Shown here one piece after another: positions 1 through 8,229 of a stretch of DNA of 48,181 bases (positions within the stretch are counted from its first letter, which is position 1; each line of letters opens with the position of its first letter). Under the pieces are notes generated by a model. The model ran no database searches. It saw only the letters and a list, made by a program, of their open reading frames with translations, and was not told the origin of the DNA. A program made the translations under genes and the position numbers. This DNA is from Caulobacteraceae bacterium (lineage in GTDB: Bacteria > Pseudomonadota > Alphaproteobacteria > Caulobacterales > Caulobacteraceae), in the NCBI GenBank assembly GCA_947441065.1, contig CANESI010000021.1, forward strand, positions 1 through 48,181. Reading direction: 5' to 3'.

Positions 1-52
1 AGGACATGACCCAACCTCCTAGCTAGACTTAGCTAAGATAACCCTGTGCCCC

Positions 53-1093
53 TCAGTGATCAAGCCCCGCCTTCGCCGCCTTCAAGAACACGCTCGGCAA
101 GGCACCAAGCCCGGCGAGCGGTGTCCAGATGGCGCCCGGCAGGTCGCCCTGCGCGCGCCAAACGCTCAGGGACAGGGAAAAGTGGGTGAAGACGTGCTCG
201 ATGCTGGCCGCCGCTTGCCAACTCGCTGCGAAGGGGACCTCGACCTCTTGATCAGCAAAGGGCGTGCTGCGCCAATCAGTGCTGGGCAGGGCTAACATTC
301 CACCCAAAAGGCCTCGGTCAGGCCTGCGGATTAGGGCCACCTCACCTCCCCGCTGGATCAAAAATGCGACACCATAGCGATGGGGCTTAGCGGCCTTTTT
401 GAGCTTGCGCGGGTAGGTTTGGGGCTCACCGGCCCTATAGGCTTTGCACTGGGCCTGAAGCGGGCAGACCTCACAGAGCGGAGACTTGGGCCGACAGATC
501 GTAGCCCCCAGATCCATCAAGGCCTGCGCCCAATCCCCGGGCCGATGGTCCCGCACCAAGGCCGCTGCCAGGCGCTTCAGTTCCAGCTTACTGTCTGGCA
601 AGGGCGCGTCCACAGCGTAGAGACGGCTCATCACCCGCTCGACATTGCCATCAACCACATTGGCCGCCTGATCAAAGGCAATAGCCGCCACCGCCGCCGC
701 CGTATAGGCCCCGATACCGGGCAGGGATAAGAGCCCCGCCTCGGTCGTGGGAAAAACACCCCCATGCTGGTTCGCGACCGCCCGCGCACAGGCGAGCAGA
801 TTGCGCGCCCTTGCATAGTAGCCAAGCCCCGCCCAAGCGGCCATGACCTCACCATCCACCTCTGCCGCCAAGGCCTCGACGGTCGGCCAGCGCTGGGTAA
901 AGCTGAGGAAATAGGGCGTGGCATGAGGCACGGTGGTCTGTTGCAGCATCACCTCTGACAGCCAAACCCGATAGGGATCAGCCCGCACGCCCTCAAGTCC
1001 CGCCTGAGGTCCGACCCGCCAAGGCAAGCTGCGCCCATGGGCATCATACCAGCCAAGGAGGTTTGAGCGGATCAGGTCGGGGTTCTGAATCAT
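53..1093 (-). CDS. mutY: A/G-specific adenine DNA glycosylase MutY
   Basis: Base-excision repair enzyme that removes adenine mispaired with 8-oxoguanine. The 346-aa protein has the family's usual length. An HhH-GPD domain contains the catalytic Glu47 (in LSEVMLQQT), the helix-hairpin-helix LPGIGAYTA near 124-132 and the catalytic Asp148 in VDGNVERV. The [4Fe-4S] cluster cysteines C200, C207, C210 and C216 have the canonical C-x6-C-x2-C-x5-C spacing. Residues from about 235 form the NUDIX-like C-terminal domain that reads 8-oxoG (it includes FTHFSLSL). The gene is transcribed away from the DUF721/smc cluster across a 254-bp gap, a neighbourhood common in alphaproteobacteria. The ATG at 1093 starts right at the family N terminus, although the ribosome binding site is weak. 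Confidence 0.96.
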   Translation of the reverse strand: MIQNPDLIRSNLLGWYDAHGRSLPWRVGPQAGLEGVRADPYRVWLSEVMLQQTTVPHATPYFLSFTQRWPTVEALAAEVDGEVMAAWAGLGYYARARNLLACARAVANQHGGVFPTTEAGLLSLPGIGAYTAAAVAAIAFDQAANVVDGNVERVMSRLYAVDAPLPDSKLELKRLAAALVRDHRPGDWAQALMDLGATICRPKSPLCEVCPLQAQCKAYRAGEPQTYPRKLKKAAKPHRYGVAFLIQRGGEVALIRRPDRGLLGGMLALPSTDWRSTPFADQEVEVPFAASWQAAASIEHVFTHFSLSLSVWRAQGDLPGAIWTPLAGLGALPSVFLKAAKAGLDH

Positions 1094-1229
1094 GAGCCTA
1101 GATTAGGCCGCTTTAAATTGCATCGCTATTAACCCTTAAAGGTGCTTAAAATTATTTATTATTTTGAATTGCGCGAGACTGAGGCGGGATTAGGATTCCA
1201 ATTTCAAGGCAAAAGGCGTAGGTAAGAAC

Positions 1230-1314
1230 CACAGCTTCGGCTGCTCGGTCGCATGCGACCTTTGGACTATGCCCTTTGGGCCTTAGGGATCTCTTCGGAG
1301 GTCCCTTTATTTTT
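1230..1314 (+). ncRNA. candidate structured leader or small RNA (chain of four hairpins)
   Basis: The gap between mutY and the DUF721 gene (1094-1347) first holds an AT-rich stretch (about 1120-1175). It is followed on the + strand by four consecutive hairpins: CAGC-TTCG-GCTG at 1232-1243, a perfect 14-bp palindrome GGTCGCATGCGACC at 1247-1260, GCCC-TTT-GGGC at 1271-1281, and a terminator-like stem at 1285-1306 with a T-rich tail. No + strand gene lies upstream that would need this terminator. The segment may therefore be an independent small RNA, or an attenuating 5' leader of the DUF721-dsbA-smc cluster. It does not match any RNA family I can recognise. Existence and ends are inference. Confidence 0.35.
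1285..1314 (+). terminator. intrinsic terminator upstream of the DUF721 gene
   Basis: The arms AGGGATCTC (1285-1293) and GAGGTCCCT (1298-1306) pair over 9 bp with one G-U wobble. They close on a TTCG tetraloop and are followed by TTATTTTT. This has the classical form of a factor-independent terminator for the + strand. It lies only 33 bases before the DUF721 start, so it would end a short upstream transcript or act as an attenuator. Confidence 0.6.
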
Positions 1315-1347
1315 GCCTCCATCGCTGCAAAGGCCTAGTCTGGCGAC

Positions 1348-1929
1348 ATGAAAAGGTCCCTGCCCTCTGCTGATGAGGCTGTGCGCATTTTGGCGCGCAA
1401 GCGGACGCGTGCGACGCTGCGATCCGCACCGCCAGCGGGCAAGGCGCTGGCAGGCTTGATCAAGGCGCTGGACGCCCGCTTTGGCCAAGGCCCCGGTGCC
1501 CTTCAGGCGCGTTGGAAAGAGATTGTCGGTGAGACGCTCGCCGCACGCACCGAACCGGTTAAGCTGAGCAAGCCTCGCCCCACCGCCAGCGGAACCTCGG
1601 TCGCCGTGCTGGAAATTCGCGTCGATGGCCCCGCCGCCGCGCTAGTCCAGCATCAGGCCCCCGAAATCCTATCGCGGGTGAATGTCTTTTTGGGCGCTGG
1701 CTCGGTCGGCAAGCTGCGGATCGTTCAAGGCCCGGTCAAGGCTAGGATCGCCGCCCCCGCCAAGGCCGAGGCCGCCGTCAAGGCCCGTCGTCGCAAGGCT
1801 CCGCTCGATGCCGCTCAAGAGGCGGAGTTAGAAGAGGGGCTCGCCAAGGCCCCTGATAGCCCCCTGAAAGAGGCTCTCACCAAGCTTGGCCGCGAAGTTC
1901 TACGCAATGGCGACCGCGCTGCACGTTGA
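1348..1929 (+). CDS. DUF721 (DciA-like) protein
   Basis: A 193-aa basic protein. Residues about 30-125 resemble the DUF721/DciA domain: a helical start (LAGLIKALDARFGQG), then a Trp-containing helix (LQARWKEIVGETLAART) and a beta-rich part (VAVLEIRVDGPAAALVQHQAPEIL). DciA proteins help load the replicative DnaB helicase in bacteria that lack DnaC. Whether this protein does so is inference from family. The C-terminal 60 residues are Lys/Arg/Ala-rich, then acidic, and look flexible. The gene is first in a + strand series with the two DsbA-like genes and smc, and is preceded by a terminator-like hairpin that could control it. Confidence 0.8.
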   Translation: MKRSLPSADEAVRILARKRTRATLRSAPPAGKALAGLIKALDARFGQGPGALQARWKEIVGETLAARTEPVKLSKPRPTASGTSVAVLEIRVDGPAAALVQHQAPEILSRVNVFLGAGSVGKLRIVQGPVKARIAAPAKAEAAVKARRRKAPLDAAQEAELEEGLAKAPDSPLKEALTKLGREVLRNGDRAAR

Positions 1930-2029
1930 CAAAGGCGCTTGGCTGAGGCCTCAGTGCCCGCAATGGCGGCTCAGACCTCTGCCTTTTGTTAGCGATTACA
2001 ACAGTATTTGAACGCCGAGAGGACCTGCC

Positions 2030-2656
2030 GTGCGCCGATTAAATGCTCTGTTTCTGGTCATGGTCACAGGCCTGCTCATGGTCGGCTACGGCCAAAACGC
2101 CCACAGCGCTGTGGTCAATGATGATGACATGGTCATGGGCAACCCCAAGGCTAAGATCACTGTCGTTGAATATGCCTCGGCAAGCTGTTCGCACTGCGCT
2201 GCCTTTGCTATCGACGTTTTTCCCGCCTTCAAGGCGAAATATATCGATACGGGCCAGATCAAATATGTCTTCCGCGAGGTCCTGACCGAACCGGTTCAAC
2301 TGGCCGCTGCCGGGTTTATCTTGGCGCGCTGTACCGGAAAACAAAACTATTTCAAGACCTTGGACGGGGTTTTCCATGCCCAACAAGAGGTCTATGAAAC
2401 CCAAAACCTACGCACCCCCCTCATGAAGGTCGCCAAATCTGCAGGCTTAACCGAGGCTCAGTTCATGGCCTGTCTGACCGACAAGGCCGCGCTCGATAGT
2501 CTGAATGCCCGTGTCGAACGGATCGCCAAGGCCGGTGATTTTGACAGCACGCCGACCTTCTTCATCAATGGCCAAAAACTGATGGGTAAGCACAGCCTTG
2601 CCGACCTTGATGCCGCCATCGCTGCGGCCAAGAAGCGGTCCAACGCCAAGAAGTAA
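2030..2656 (+). CDS. periplasmic DsbA-like thioredoxin-fold protein, copy 1
   Basis: A 208-aa thiol-disulfide oxidoreductase of the DsbA/DSBA-like thioredoxin group. It has an N-terminal signal sequence (about 1-27), the redox motif C53-S-H-C56 in EYASASCSHC, and the cis-Pro loop STPTFFING near the C terminus. It starts with GTG at 2030 behind GAGAGGA. The protein is a close tandem paralogue of the gene at 2757; by eye well over half of the mature residues are identical. Copy 2 has a lipobox ending in Cys20, while this copy has Tyr20 (TAC against TGC). It is therefore predicted to be a soluble periplasmic protein, not a lipoprotein. Such proteins commonly sit upstream of smc in alphaproteobacteria; their substrates are unknown to me. 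Confidence 0.9.
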   Translation: MRRLNALFLVMVTGLLMVGYGQNAHSAVVNDDDMVMGNPKAKITVVEYASASCSHCAAFAIDVFPAFKAKYIDTGQIKYVFREVLTEPVQLAAAGFILARCTGKQNYFKTLDGVFHAQQEVYETQNLRTPLMKVAKSAGLTEAQFMACLTDKAALDSLNARVERIAKAGDFDSTPTFFINGQKLMGKHSLADLDAAIAAAKKRSNAKK

Positions 2657-2756
2657 TAGCCGCCAAACGGCCCCTCCCTAGGGCCGATCAAGTCCCTATG
2701 GGCGTCGCCGAGGGAATCGCGCTTTAATGACTTGTTTTTGACGAAGGAACCTGCCG

Positions 2757-3371
2757 ATGCGTGCCTTTAACCGCCTGATGATCGTGATGCTTTCCGGATT
2801 GAGCCTCGTCGCCTGCGGCCAGCCCAAGGGCGGAGCCGTCACCGACGAAGAAATGACCATGGGCAAGGCCGACGCCAAGGTCACCGTGATCGAATATGCT
2901 TCCGCCAGTTGCGGGCACTGCGCCACCTTCCACGCCGAAGTCTTTCCAGCCTTCAAAACCAAATATGTCGACACCGGCCGGGTGAAATATGTTTTCCGCG
3001 AATTCATCACCCCGCCTGCTGAGCTAGCAGCTGCAGGGTTCCTGACCGCGCGTTGCGGCGGCAAGGACAAGTATTTCAGCGTTCTGGACGGCGTTTTCCG
3101 CAGCCAAGAGGAGATCTTCCGCACCGGTGACATGCGCTCGCCCCTCGTTCGGGTGGCCAAGTCTGCGGGCTTGACCGAAGAGCAGTTCATGGCCTGCGTC
3201 TCGGACGAAAAGGCCCTCAAGGCCCTTGCGACCCGGGTTGAAAAGTTCGCCAAGCAGGACAATATCACCGGCACTCCAACCTTCCTCATCAATGGTGAGA
3301 AGCTCGATGGTGAGCAAACGCTCGCCGCCTTTGACACGGCCATTGCCGCTGCCGAAGCGTCTGCAAAATAG
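2757..3371 (+). CDS. DsbA-like thioredoxin-fold lipoprotein, copy 2
   Basis: A 204-aa paralogue of the preceding gene. It has a lipoprotein signal with lipobox L17-V-A-C20, the redox motif C52-G-H-C55 in EYASASCGHC, and the cis-Pro loop GTPTFLING. It is predicted to be a lipid-anchored periplasmic thiol-disulfide oxidoreductase. Two further cysteines (in ARCGGK and MACVSD) are conserved between both copies and could form a structural disulfide. The ATG at 2757 follows GAAGGA. Only 17 bases separate its TAG from the smc start, so the two genes are probably cotranscribed. CGHC resembles eukaryotic PDI-type active sites more than the CPHC of E. coli DsbA. Confidence 0.9.
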   Translation: MRAFNRLMIVMLSGLSLVACGQPKGGAVTDEEMTMGKADAKVTVIEYASASCGHCATFHAEVFPAFKTKYVDTGRVKYVFREFITPPAELAAAGFLTARCGGKDKYFSVLDGVFRSQEEIFRTGDMRSPLVRVAKSAGLTEEQFMACVSDEKALKALATRVEKFAKQDNITGTPTFLINGEKLDGEQTLAAFDTAIAAAEASAK

Positions 3372-3388
3372 TCTTCTAGACCGAGCCC

Positions 3389-6300
3389 GTGCAGTTTCAG
3401 AGGCTTCGCCTTTCGGGCTTTAAGTCCTTTGTCGAACCGACCGAGTTTCGGATCGAGCCCGGACTCACGGGCGTGGTCGGCCCCAATGGCTGCGGCAAGT
3501 CCAACCTGCTGGAAGCCCTGCGCTGGGTCATGGGGGCCAATTCGGCCAAGGCCATGCGTGCGGGCGGCATGGATGAGGTGATCTTTGCGGGCGCGGGCAC
3601 ACGGGTGCCCCGCAACCATGCCGAAGTGACCCTCACCATCGACAATAGTGACCGTACCGCTCCGGCCCAGTTCAACGATCACCAGACCATCGAGGTGGTT
3701 CGCCGCATCGACCGTGGTGCGGGCTCGACCTACAGGGTCAATAGCCGCGAGGTTCGCGCGCGTGACGTCCAGCTTCTGTTCGCCGACGCCTCGACGGGGG
3801 CCAATTCTCCGGCCCTGGTCCGTCAGGGCCAGATTTCCGAGCTGATTGCCGCCAAGCCGCAAAATCGTCGCCGCATCTTGGAAGAGGCGGCGGGCGTTTC
3901 GGGTCTGCATACTCGCCGTCATGAGGCCGAACTGCGCCTGCGGGCCGCCGAAACCAACCTGTCGCGCCTTGATGACGTGACCAACGAGCTGGAAACCGCC
4001 CTCAACCGCCTCAAGCGCGAGGCCCGGCAGGCGGAGAAATATAAGCGCCTGTCCGGCGAGATCCGCGCCCTGCAAGGCGCTGTTCTGTTCTCGCGCTGGA
4101 CCGAAGCGCGTGATGTGCTGGTGCGGGTCGATGGCGAGAGCCAAGAGGCCGGACGTACCGTCGAAATCACCACCCGCGAGGCCTCGGTGGCGGCGGCTCA
4201 AGCCCTGACGGCGGAGCAGGCCATCGCCCCCTTGCGCGAAGAGGAACAGGTTGCTGCGGCGGTCCTTCACCGCCTCGCCATCGAAAAGGATCGGGCCGAG
4301 CGTGATGCGGCCCAGGCGGCAGAGGCCGTGCGCCGTCTCAGCGACGACCTTCGCCGCCTCGACGAGGATCGCGACCGTGAGATCCAGATTGTCGACGACG
4401 CCAAGGCCGCCCTCAGCAAGATCGAGCTGGAACGCAGCGACCTTGCCGCGCGCATCGCCGCTGCGCCCGAGCGTATGCCGCAGCTTCAGACCGCTGCCGA
4501 TGCCGCTGAGCAGGCCCGCGCCGCCGCCGAAACCGAGGTTGAACAGCTCGCCGCCCGCGCCGCTGGCGAGCAGGCCGCCCGCCGCGCTGCGACCGCAAGG
4601 GCCGAGGAGGCTCGCACCCGTCTTGCCCGCGCCGATCGCGCGCTCGAAGCCGCCAAAGCAGACCGCGCCAATCTTGGCCCCGATACGGCGCCAGAGGCCG
4701 AGGCGGCTAAGGCCAGATTCGATGCCGCGCTTGAGACCCTCCGCCTGGCCCGCGCCGCCGTGGAAACTGCTGAAACCGAACGGACCGAGGCCGCGACCGC
4801 CGAGGCCGCGACCCGTGAAACCGCCCGCAAACTCGAAGATCAGCTTGGCCGCCTCAAGACCGAAGCCCGGGGCCTGACCCAACTGACCGCCCAGCCCCGC
4901 AAGGGCGGCTTTGCCCCTGCGCTGGACGATGTGTCGCCCGACCGAGGCTATGAGGCCGCGCTCGCCGCCGCCCTTGGCGATGATCTTGACGCCTCGCTCG
5001 ACCGCAAGGCGCCGTCCTTCTGGGGGGGACGCGACACGGTGGGACCCATCTGGCCTGAAGGCGCAACCCCGCTCGCCCCCCTGATCAAGGCCCCGCCCGC
5101 CCTCGCCGCGCGTCTGGCCTTCACCGCCGTCGTCTCGCGCCAAGATGGCGAGCGGCTGCAAGCCACCCTGCCCATCGGTGCGCGTCTGGTGTCAAAAGAA
5201 GGTGACCTCTGGCGCTGGGACGGCTTTGTCGCCCGCGCCGATGCGCCCAAGCCTGCAGCCGTTCGTCTTGAACAGCGCACACGGCTGTCTGAGGCCGAGG
5301 CCGAGATCGCCAAGCTCTCGCCCGCTGCCGCCGAGGCGAACCTTGCCCATCAGAGCGCCGCCCAGCGCGTGCGCACCGCTGACGAGGCCCTGCGCAATGC
5401 CCGCCGTGCGCCGCCGGAGGCTGAACGTGCGCTGGGAACGGCCCGCGACCGGGTCGAGCAACTGGCCAGAGACGCCGTGCGCCGCGATGCGCGGTCCCAA
5501 GCGCTCAACGAAACCCTAATCCGGCTTCAGGCAGAATATGATGAGGCCAAGGCCTTTGCCGCTCAGGCTGAGGCAGACCTTAGCGCGCTGCCGGTCGGTG
5601 ACGATCTGGCCCCGCAACTGAACGCCGCGCGAGAGGCCTCGACCCGAGCCCGCGAAGCCGCAGGGGCCGCACGCTCGGCGCTGGACAATGAGGGCCGCGA
5701 ACGGGCTGGACGGGCACGGCGGATGGAGGCGCTGGACCGCGACCGGGCCGACTGGTCACGCCGCGCCGCCGCCACCGATAGCCGCCTTAACGCTCTTGCC
5801 AAGGACCGCGCCGAGGTCGAAGCGGCCCTGATCGAGGCCCGCACGGCCCCTGAGGCGCTGGAAGAGCGCAAGCTCAAGCTGCTGGATGAATATAGCGTCG
5901 CTGAAGCGCGCCGTGACCGCGCCGGTGAGGCTATGGCCCATGCCGACAATCTGCGCATTCAGGCCGACCGTGAGCAGAGAGCCTCAGAGCAACGGGCATC
6001 CGAAGCGCGCGAGCTTCGCGCCTCGCTCACGGCCCGTCTTGACGCCGCGCGCGAGCGACTGGCCGAGATGGCTCAAACCATCCGCGATACCATCCGCATC
6101 GAGCCGGACGAGCTGGGCCGCCGCATCGCCGAGGAAGCCACCGCCGTGCCCGCCGACGCCAGCGGCATTGAGGCCCACCTGATGGCGCTCGAACGCGAGC
6201 GCGACCAGATCGGCGCGGTCAATCTGCGGGCCGAAGAGGAAAGTCTTGAATATGCCACCCGGCTTGAGGCCATGCGCTCTGAGCGGGCGGACCTGACGGG

Positions 6301-6832
6301 GGCCATCGGGCGTCTGCGCGACGGGATTGAATCGCTCAATGCTGAGGGCCGCGAGCGGCTTTTGGCAGCCTTCGGAGTCATCAATGGCCACTTCCAGACC
6401 CTGTTCCAAACCCTGTTTGGCGGCGGTCAGGCGGAATTGCGCCTGATCGAGTCCGATGACCCGCTCGAGGCTGGCCTCGAGATCTTTGCCTGTCCTCCGG
6501 GCAAACGGCTCTCGACCATGTCGCTGATGAGCGGCGGCGAGCAGGCCTTGACCGCAGCGGCCCTGATCTTTGGCGTCTTCCTGGCCAACCCCGCCCCGAT
6601 CTGCGTGCTGGACGAGGTGGATGCGCCGCTGGACGATGCCAATGTTGATCGCTTCTGCAACATGCTGGCCGAAATGCGCCAACGCACCCAGACCCGCTTC
6701 ATCGCCATCACCCACAACCCCGTGACCATGTCGCGCATGGACCGGCTGTTCGGCGTCACCATGCCCGAACAGGGCGTGTCGCAACTGGTCTCGGTCGATC
6801 TGAAACAGGCCGAAGCCATGGTGGCGCAGTAA
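3389..6832 (+). CDS. smc: chromosome segregation ATPase SMC
   Basis: Structural-maintenance-of-chromosomes protein of 1147 aa, the usual length for bacterial SMC. The N-terminal head has Walker [10 protein letters not shown] at 31-39. Two long Ala/Glu/Arg-rich coiled-coil arms (about 170-500 and 640-970) flank a hinge at roughly 505-625. The C-terminal head has the ABC signature LMSGGEQ at 1046-1052 and a Walker B ending D1075-E1076, followed by the D-loop. The homodimer, with ScpA/ScpB, entraps and organises DNA. The start is GTG at 3389, directly giving the conserved [14 protein letters not shown]. The coding region is very GC-rich and produces several long antisense open frames with no support. 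A palindromic repeat begins at the base after the stop codon. Confidence 0.97.
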   Translation: MQFQRLRLSGFKSFVEPTEFRIEPGLTGVVGPNGCGKSNLLEALRWVMGANSAKAMRAGGMDEVIFAGAGTRVPRNHAEVTLTIDNSDRTAPAQFNDHQTIEVVRRIDRGAGSTYRVNSREVRARDVQLLFADASTGANSPALVRQGQISELIAAKPQNRRRILEEAAGVSGLHTRRHEAELRLRAAETNLSRLDDVTNELETALNRLKREARQAEKYKRLSGEIRALQGAVLFSRWTEARDVLVRVDGESQEAGRTVEITTREASVAAAQALTAEQAIAPLREEEQVAAAVLHRLAIEKDRAERDAAQAAEAVRRLSDDLRRLDEDRDREIQIVDDAKAALSKIELERSDLAARIAAAPERMPQLQTAADAAEQARAAAETEVEQLAARAAGEQAARRAATARAEEARTRLARADRALEAAKADRANLGPDTAPEAEAAKARFDAALETLRLARAAVETAETERTEAATAEAATRETARKLEDQLGRLKTEARGLTQLTAQPRKGGFAPALDDVSPDRGYEAALAAALGDDLDASLDRKAPSFWGGRDTVGPIWPEGATPLAPLIKAPPALAARLAFTAVVSRQDGERLQATLPIGARLVSKEGDLWRWDGFVARADAPKPAAVRLEQRTRLSEAEAEIAKLSPAAAEANLAHQSAAQRVRTADEALRNARRAPPEAERALGTARDRVEQLARDAVRRDARSQALNETLIRLQAEYDEAKAFAAQAEADLSALPVGDDLAPQLNAAREASTRAREAAGAARSALDNEGRERAGRARRMEALDRDRADWSRRAAATDSRLNALAKDRAEVEAALIEARTAPEALEERKLKLLDEYSVAEARRDRAGEAMAHADNLRIQADREQRASEQRASEARELRASLTARLDAARERLAEMAQTIRDTIRIEPDELGRRIAEEATAVPADASGIEAHLMALERERDQIGAVNLRAEEESLEYATRLEAMRSERADLTGAIGRLRDGIESLNAEGRERLLAAFGVINGHFQTLFQTLFGGGQAELRLIESDDPLEAGLEIFACPPGKRLSTMSLMSGGEQALTAAALIFGVFLANPAPICVLDEVDAPLDDANVDRFCNMLAEMRQRTQTRFIAITHNPVTMSRMDRLFGVTMPEQGVSQLVSVDLKQAEAMVAQ

Positions 6833-6943
6833 AGCCCCCTACCCCGGCTTCGCCGGTACTTCCCCCAGTGGGGGAAGATTTAGAACGCCAAGATCTTCTC
6901 CCTTTGGGGGAAGTGGCCCGAAGGGCCGAAGGGGGCCTTGTTT
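6833..6943. repeat. 110-bp palindromic repeat, copy 1
   Basis: Directly follows the smc stop codon. It begins AGCCCCCTACCCCGGCTTCG and ends GAAGGGGGCCTTGTTT, and is nearly identical, in the same orientation, to 7893-8002. The central inverted repeat (ACTTCCCCCAG...GGGGGAAGT) is imperfect in this copy, and there is a one-base insertion relative to copy 2. It can fold into a long branched hairpin and may serve as the 3' end of the smc transcript. It contains no open frame of its own. Confidence 0.9.
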
Positions 6944-7039
6944 TGCCCCCCACACTTCCCCATCCAACCCATTGAACTTTTGTGTTACACTTGCGATCTA
7001 GAAAAGACCGTTGGGTTTCCAGCGGTTCTGGAGCAGACC

Positions 7040-7852
7040 ATGTCCGATCTCGACCAATTGGAAGCGCGCATCCGCAACTCGTCTATCAAGATCCACACAC
7101 CAGAGGATTTTGAGGGCATGAGGCGGGCTGGACGGCTAGGGGCGGAATGCCTCGACATGCTGACCCCCTATGTGGTCGCCGGGGCTGTGACCGACGAGTT
7201 GGACCGGCTGGCGCGGGAATTTGTGCTGGATCACGGCGCTCTGCCTGCCTGCCTGTTCTATCGCGGCTATTCCAAGACGGTCTGCATCTCGCCCAACCAC
7301 GTCGTCTGCCACGGCATTCCGGGGCCCAAGGCGCTTAAGGACGGCGATATTGTCAATATTGACGTCACCGTGATCGTCGATGGCTGGCATGGCGATACCA
7401 GCCGCATGTACCCCATCGGTGACGTGGCCCCGCGCGCGCGCCGCCTGATTGACGTGACCTATGAGGCTATGGACCGCGGCATGAAGGCCGTGAAACCCGG
7501 CGCGCGGCTTGGCGATATTGGCTGGGCGATCCAGTCCTATGTTGAATCGATGCGCTGTTCGGTGGTCCGCGACTTCTGCGGCCACGGCCTTGGCCAAGTG
7601 TTCCACGACAATCCCAACATCCTGCATTTTGGCCGCAAGGGCGAGGGCGATGTGCTCAAGCCCGGCATGTTCTTCACCATCGAACCCATGGTCAATCTGG
7701 GAAAACCCCAGGTGAAACTGCTGGCCGATGGCTGGACGGCGGTGACCCGCGACAAGTCCCTATCGGCCCAGTGCGAGCACTCCATCGGCGTCACCGAAGA
7801 CGGCTATGAGGTCTTCACCGCCTCACCTGCAGGTCTGTTCCGGCCTGCGTGA
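7040..7852 (+). CDS. map: methionine aminopeptidase type I
   Basis: Removes the initiator Met from new proteins. The 270-aa protein has all five metal ligands: D108 and D119 (in NIDVTVIVDGWHGDT), H182 (CGHGLGQVF), E215 (FFTIEPM) and E246 (QCEHSIG). These are offset by exactly 11 from the E. coli residues as I remember them (97, 108, 171, 204, 235). The frame is open upstream to 6938, but that part overlaps the repeat. I place the start at the ATG at 7040, behind GGAG with 7-base spacing, giving MSDLDQLEARI. The gene stands between two direct copies of the 110-bp repeat. Confidence 0.95.
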   Translation: MSDLDQLEARIRNSSIKIHTPEDFEGMRRAGRLGAECLDMLTPYVVAGAVTDELDRLAREFVLDHGALPACLFYRGYSKTVCISPNHVVCHGIPGPKALKDGDIVNIDVTVIVDGWHGDTSRMYPIGDVAPRARRLIDVTYEAMDRGMKAVKPGARLGDIGWAIQSYVESMRCSVVRDFCGHGLGQVFHDNPNILHFGRKGEGDVLKPGMFFTIEPMVNLGKPQVKLLADGWTAVTRDKSLSAQCEHSIGVTEDGYEVFTASPAGLFRPA

Positions 7853-7892
7853 TGGGGTGAGCCTAGGGTTCAAGACTGGGGTGCTTGGATAG

Positions 7893-8002
7893 AGCCCCCT
7901 ACCCCGGCTTCGCCGGTACTTCCCCCAGAGGGGGAAGATCTAGAACGGCAAATCTTCCCCCTCTGGGGGAAGTGGCACGAAGGGCCGAAGGGGGCCTTGT
8001 TT
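7893..8002. repeat. 110-bp palindromic repeat, copy 2
   Basis: Second copy of the element at 6833-6943, in direct orientation, 41 bases after the map stop codon. The core is a perfect 22-bp inverted repeat: arms at 7918-7939 and 7952-7973 separated by a 12-base loop. Each arm is itself nearly palindromic (CTTCCCCC AGA GGGGGAAG), so the element could form a cruciform or branched RNA. The outer ends (CCCCCTACC... and ...CGAAGGGGG) also pair partly. It looks like a small non-coding intergenic repeat family. Confidence 0.92.
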
Positions 8003-8009
8003 CCTTGCG

Positions 8010-8109
8010 GCGTCATTGCGAGCGAAGCGAAGCAATCCAGTAGACTGATACGAACCAGAGTTGACGTTCCCCTATGGTTGCTTCGGCACGATGCGCCCCG
8101 CAATGACGC
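8010..8109. repeat. second intergenic inverted-repeat element (GTCATTGCGAGCGAAGCGAAGCAATCC type)
   Basis: Bounded by perfect 11-bp inverted repeats, GCGTCATTGCG at 8010-8020 and CGCAATGACGC at 8099-8109. Inner near-complements are GAAGCAATCC (about 8029-8038) and GGTTGCTTC (about 8076-8084). The GTCATTGCGAGCGAAGCGAAG motif is familiar to me as a dispersed palindromic repeat in many proteobacterial genomes. It lies 7 bases from the end of the 110-bp repeat, so two unrelated repeat families stand side by side between map and radC. Confidence 0.8.
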
Positions 8110-8229
8110 TGAAACATTAAACTCGAGATGGTTTTAGATTTTTAGCTATTTTAGATCATGACGACCATTGAGGACCGGTCTATCCTGCGCCTATCGCCGG
8201 ATCGCTGAGCCTCAAGTCGGATCAAATCT

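Noticed and set aside
1130-1314. 6S RNA or other known structured RNA upstream of the DUF721 gene
   Set aside because: There is no long closing stem with a central bubble, and the hairpins are sequential. I could not match a known family, so it is listed only as a candidate RNA.
1944-1953. palindrome TGAGGCCTCA between the DUF721 and DsbA-like genes
   Set aside because: Short, with no T tract and no second copy seen upstream of related genes; likely chance in GC-rich DNA.
2696-5161. 821-codon open frame on the minus strand
   Set aside because: It lies antisense to the second DsbA-like gene and smc. The GC-rich coding frame of smc leaves the opposite strand open; the translation is low-complexity Gly/Arg/Ala and matches no family.
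5984-6784. 266-codon minus-strand open frame
   Set aside because: Antisense shadow of the smc C-terminal head, with no ribosome binding site or family likeness.
6938-7039. N-terminal extension of map (34 codons)
   Set aside because: It overlaps the palindromic repeat and has no family counterpart; the ATG at 7040 has a good ribosome binding site.
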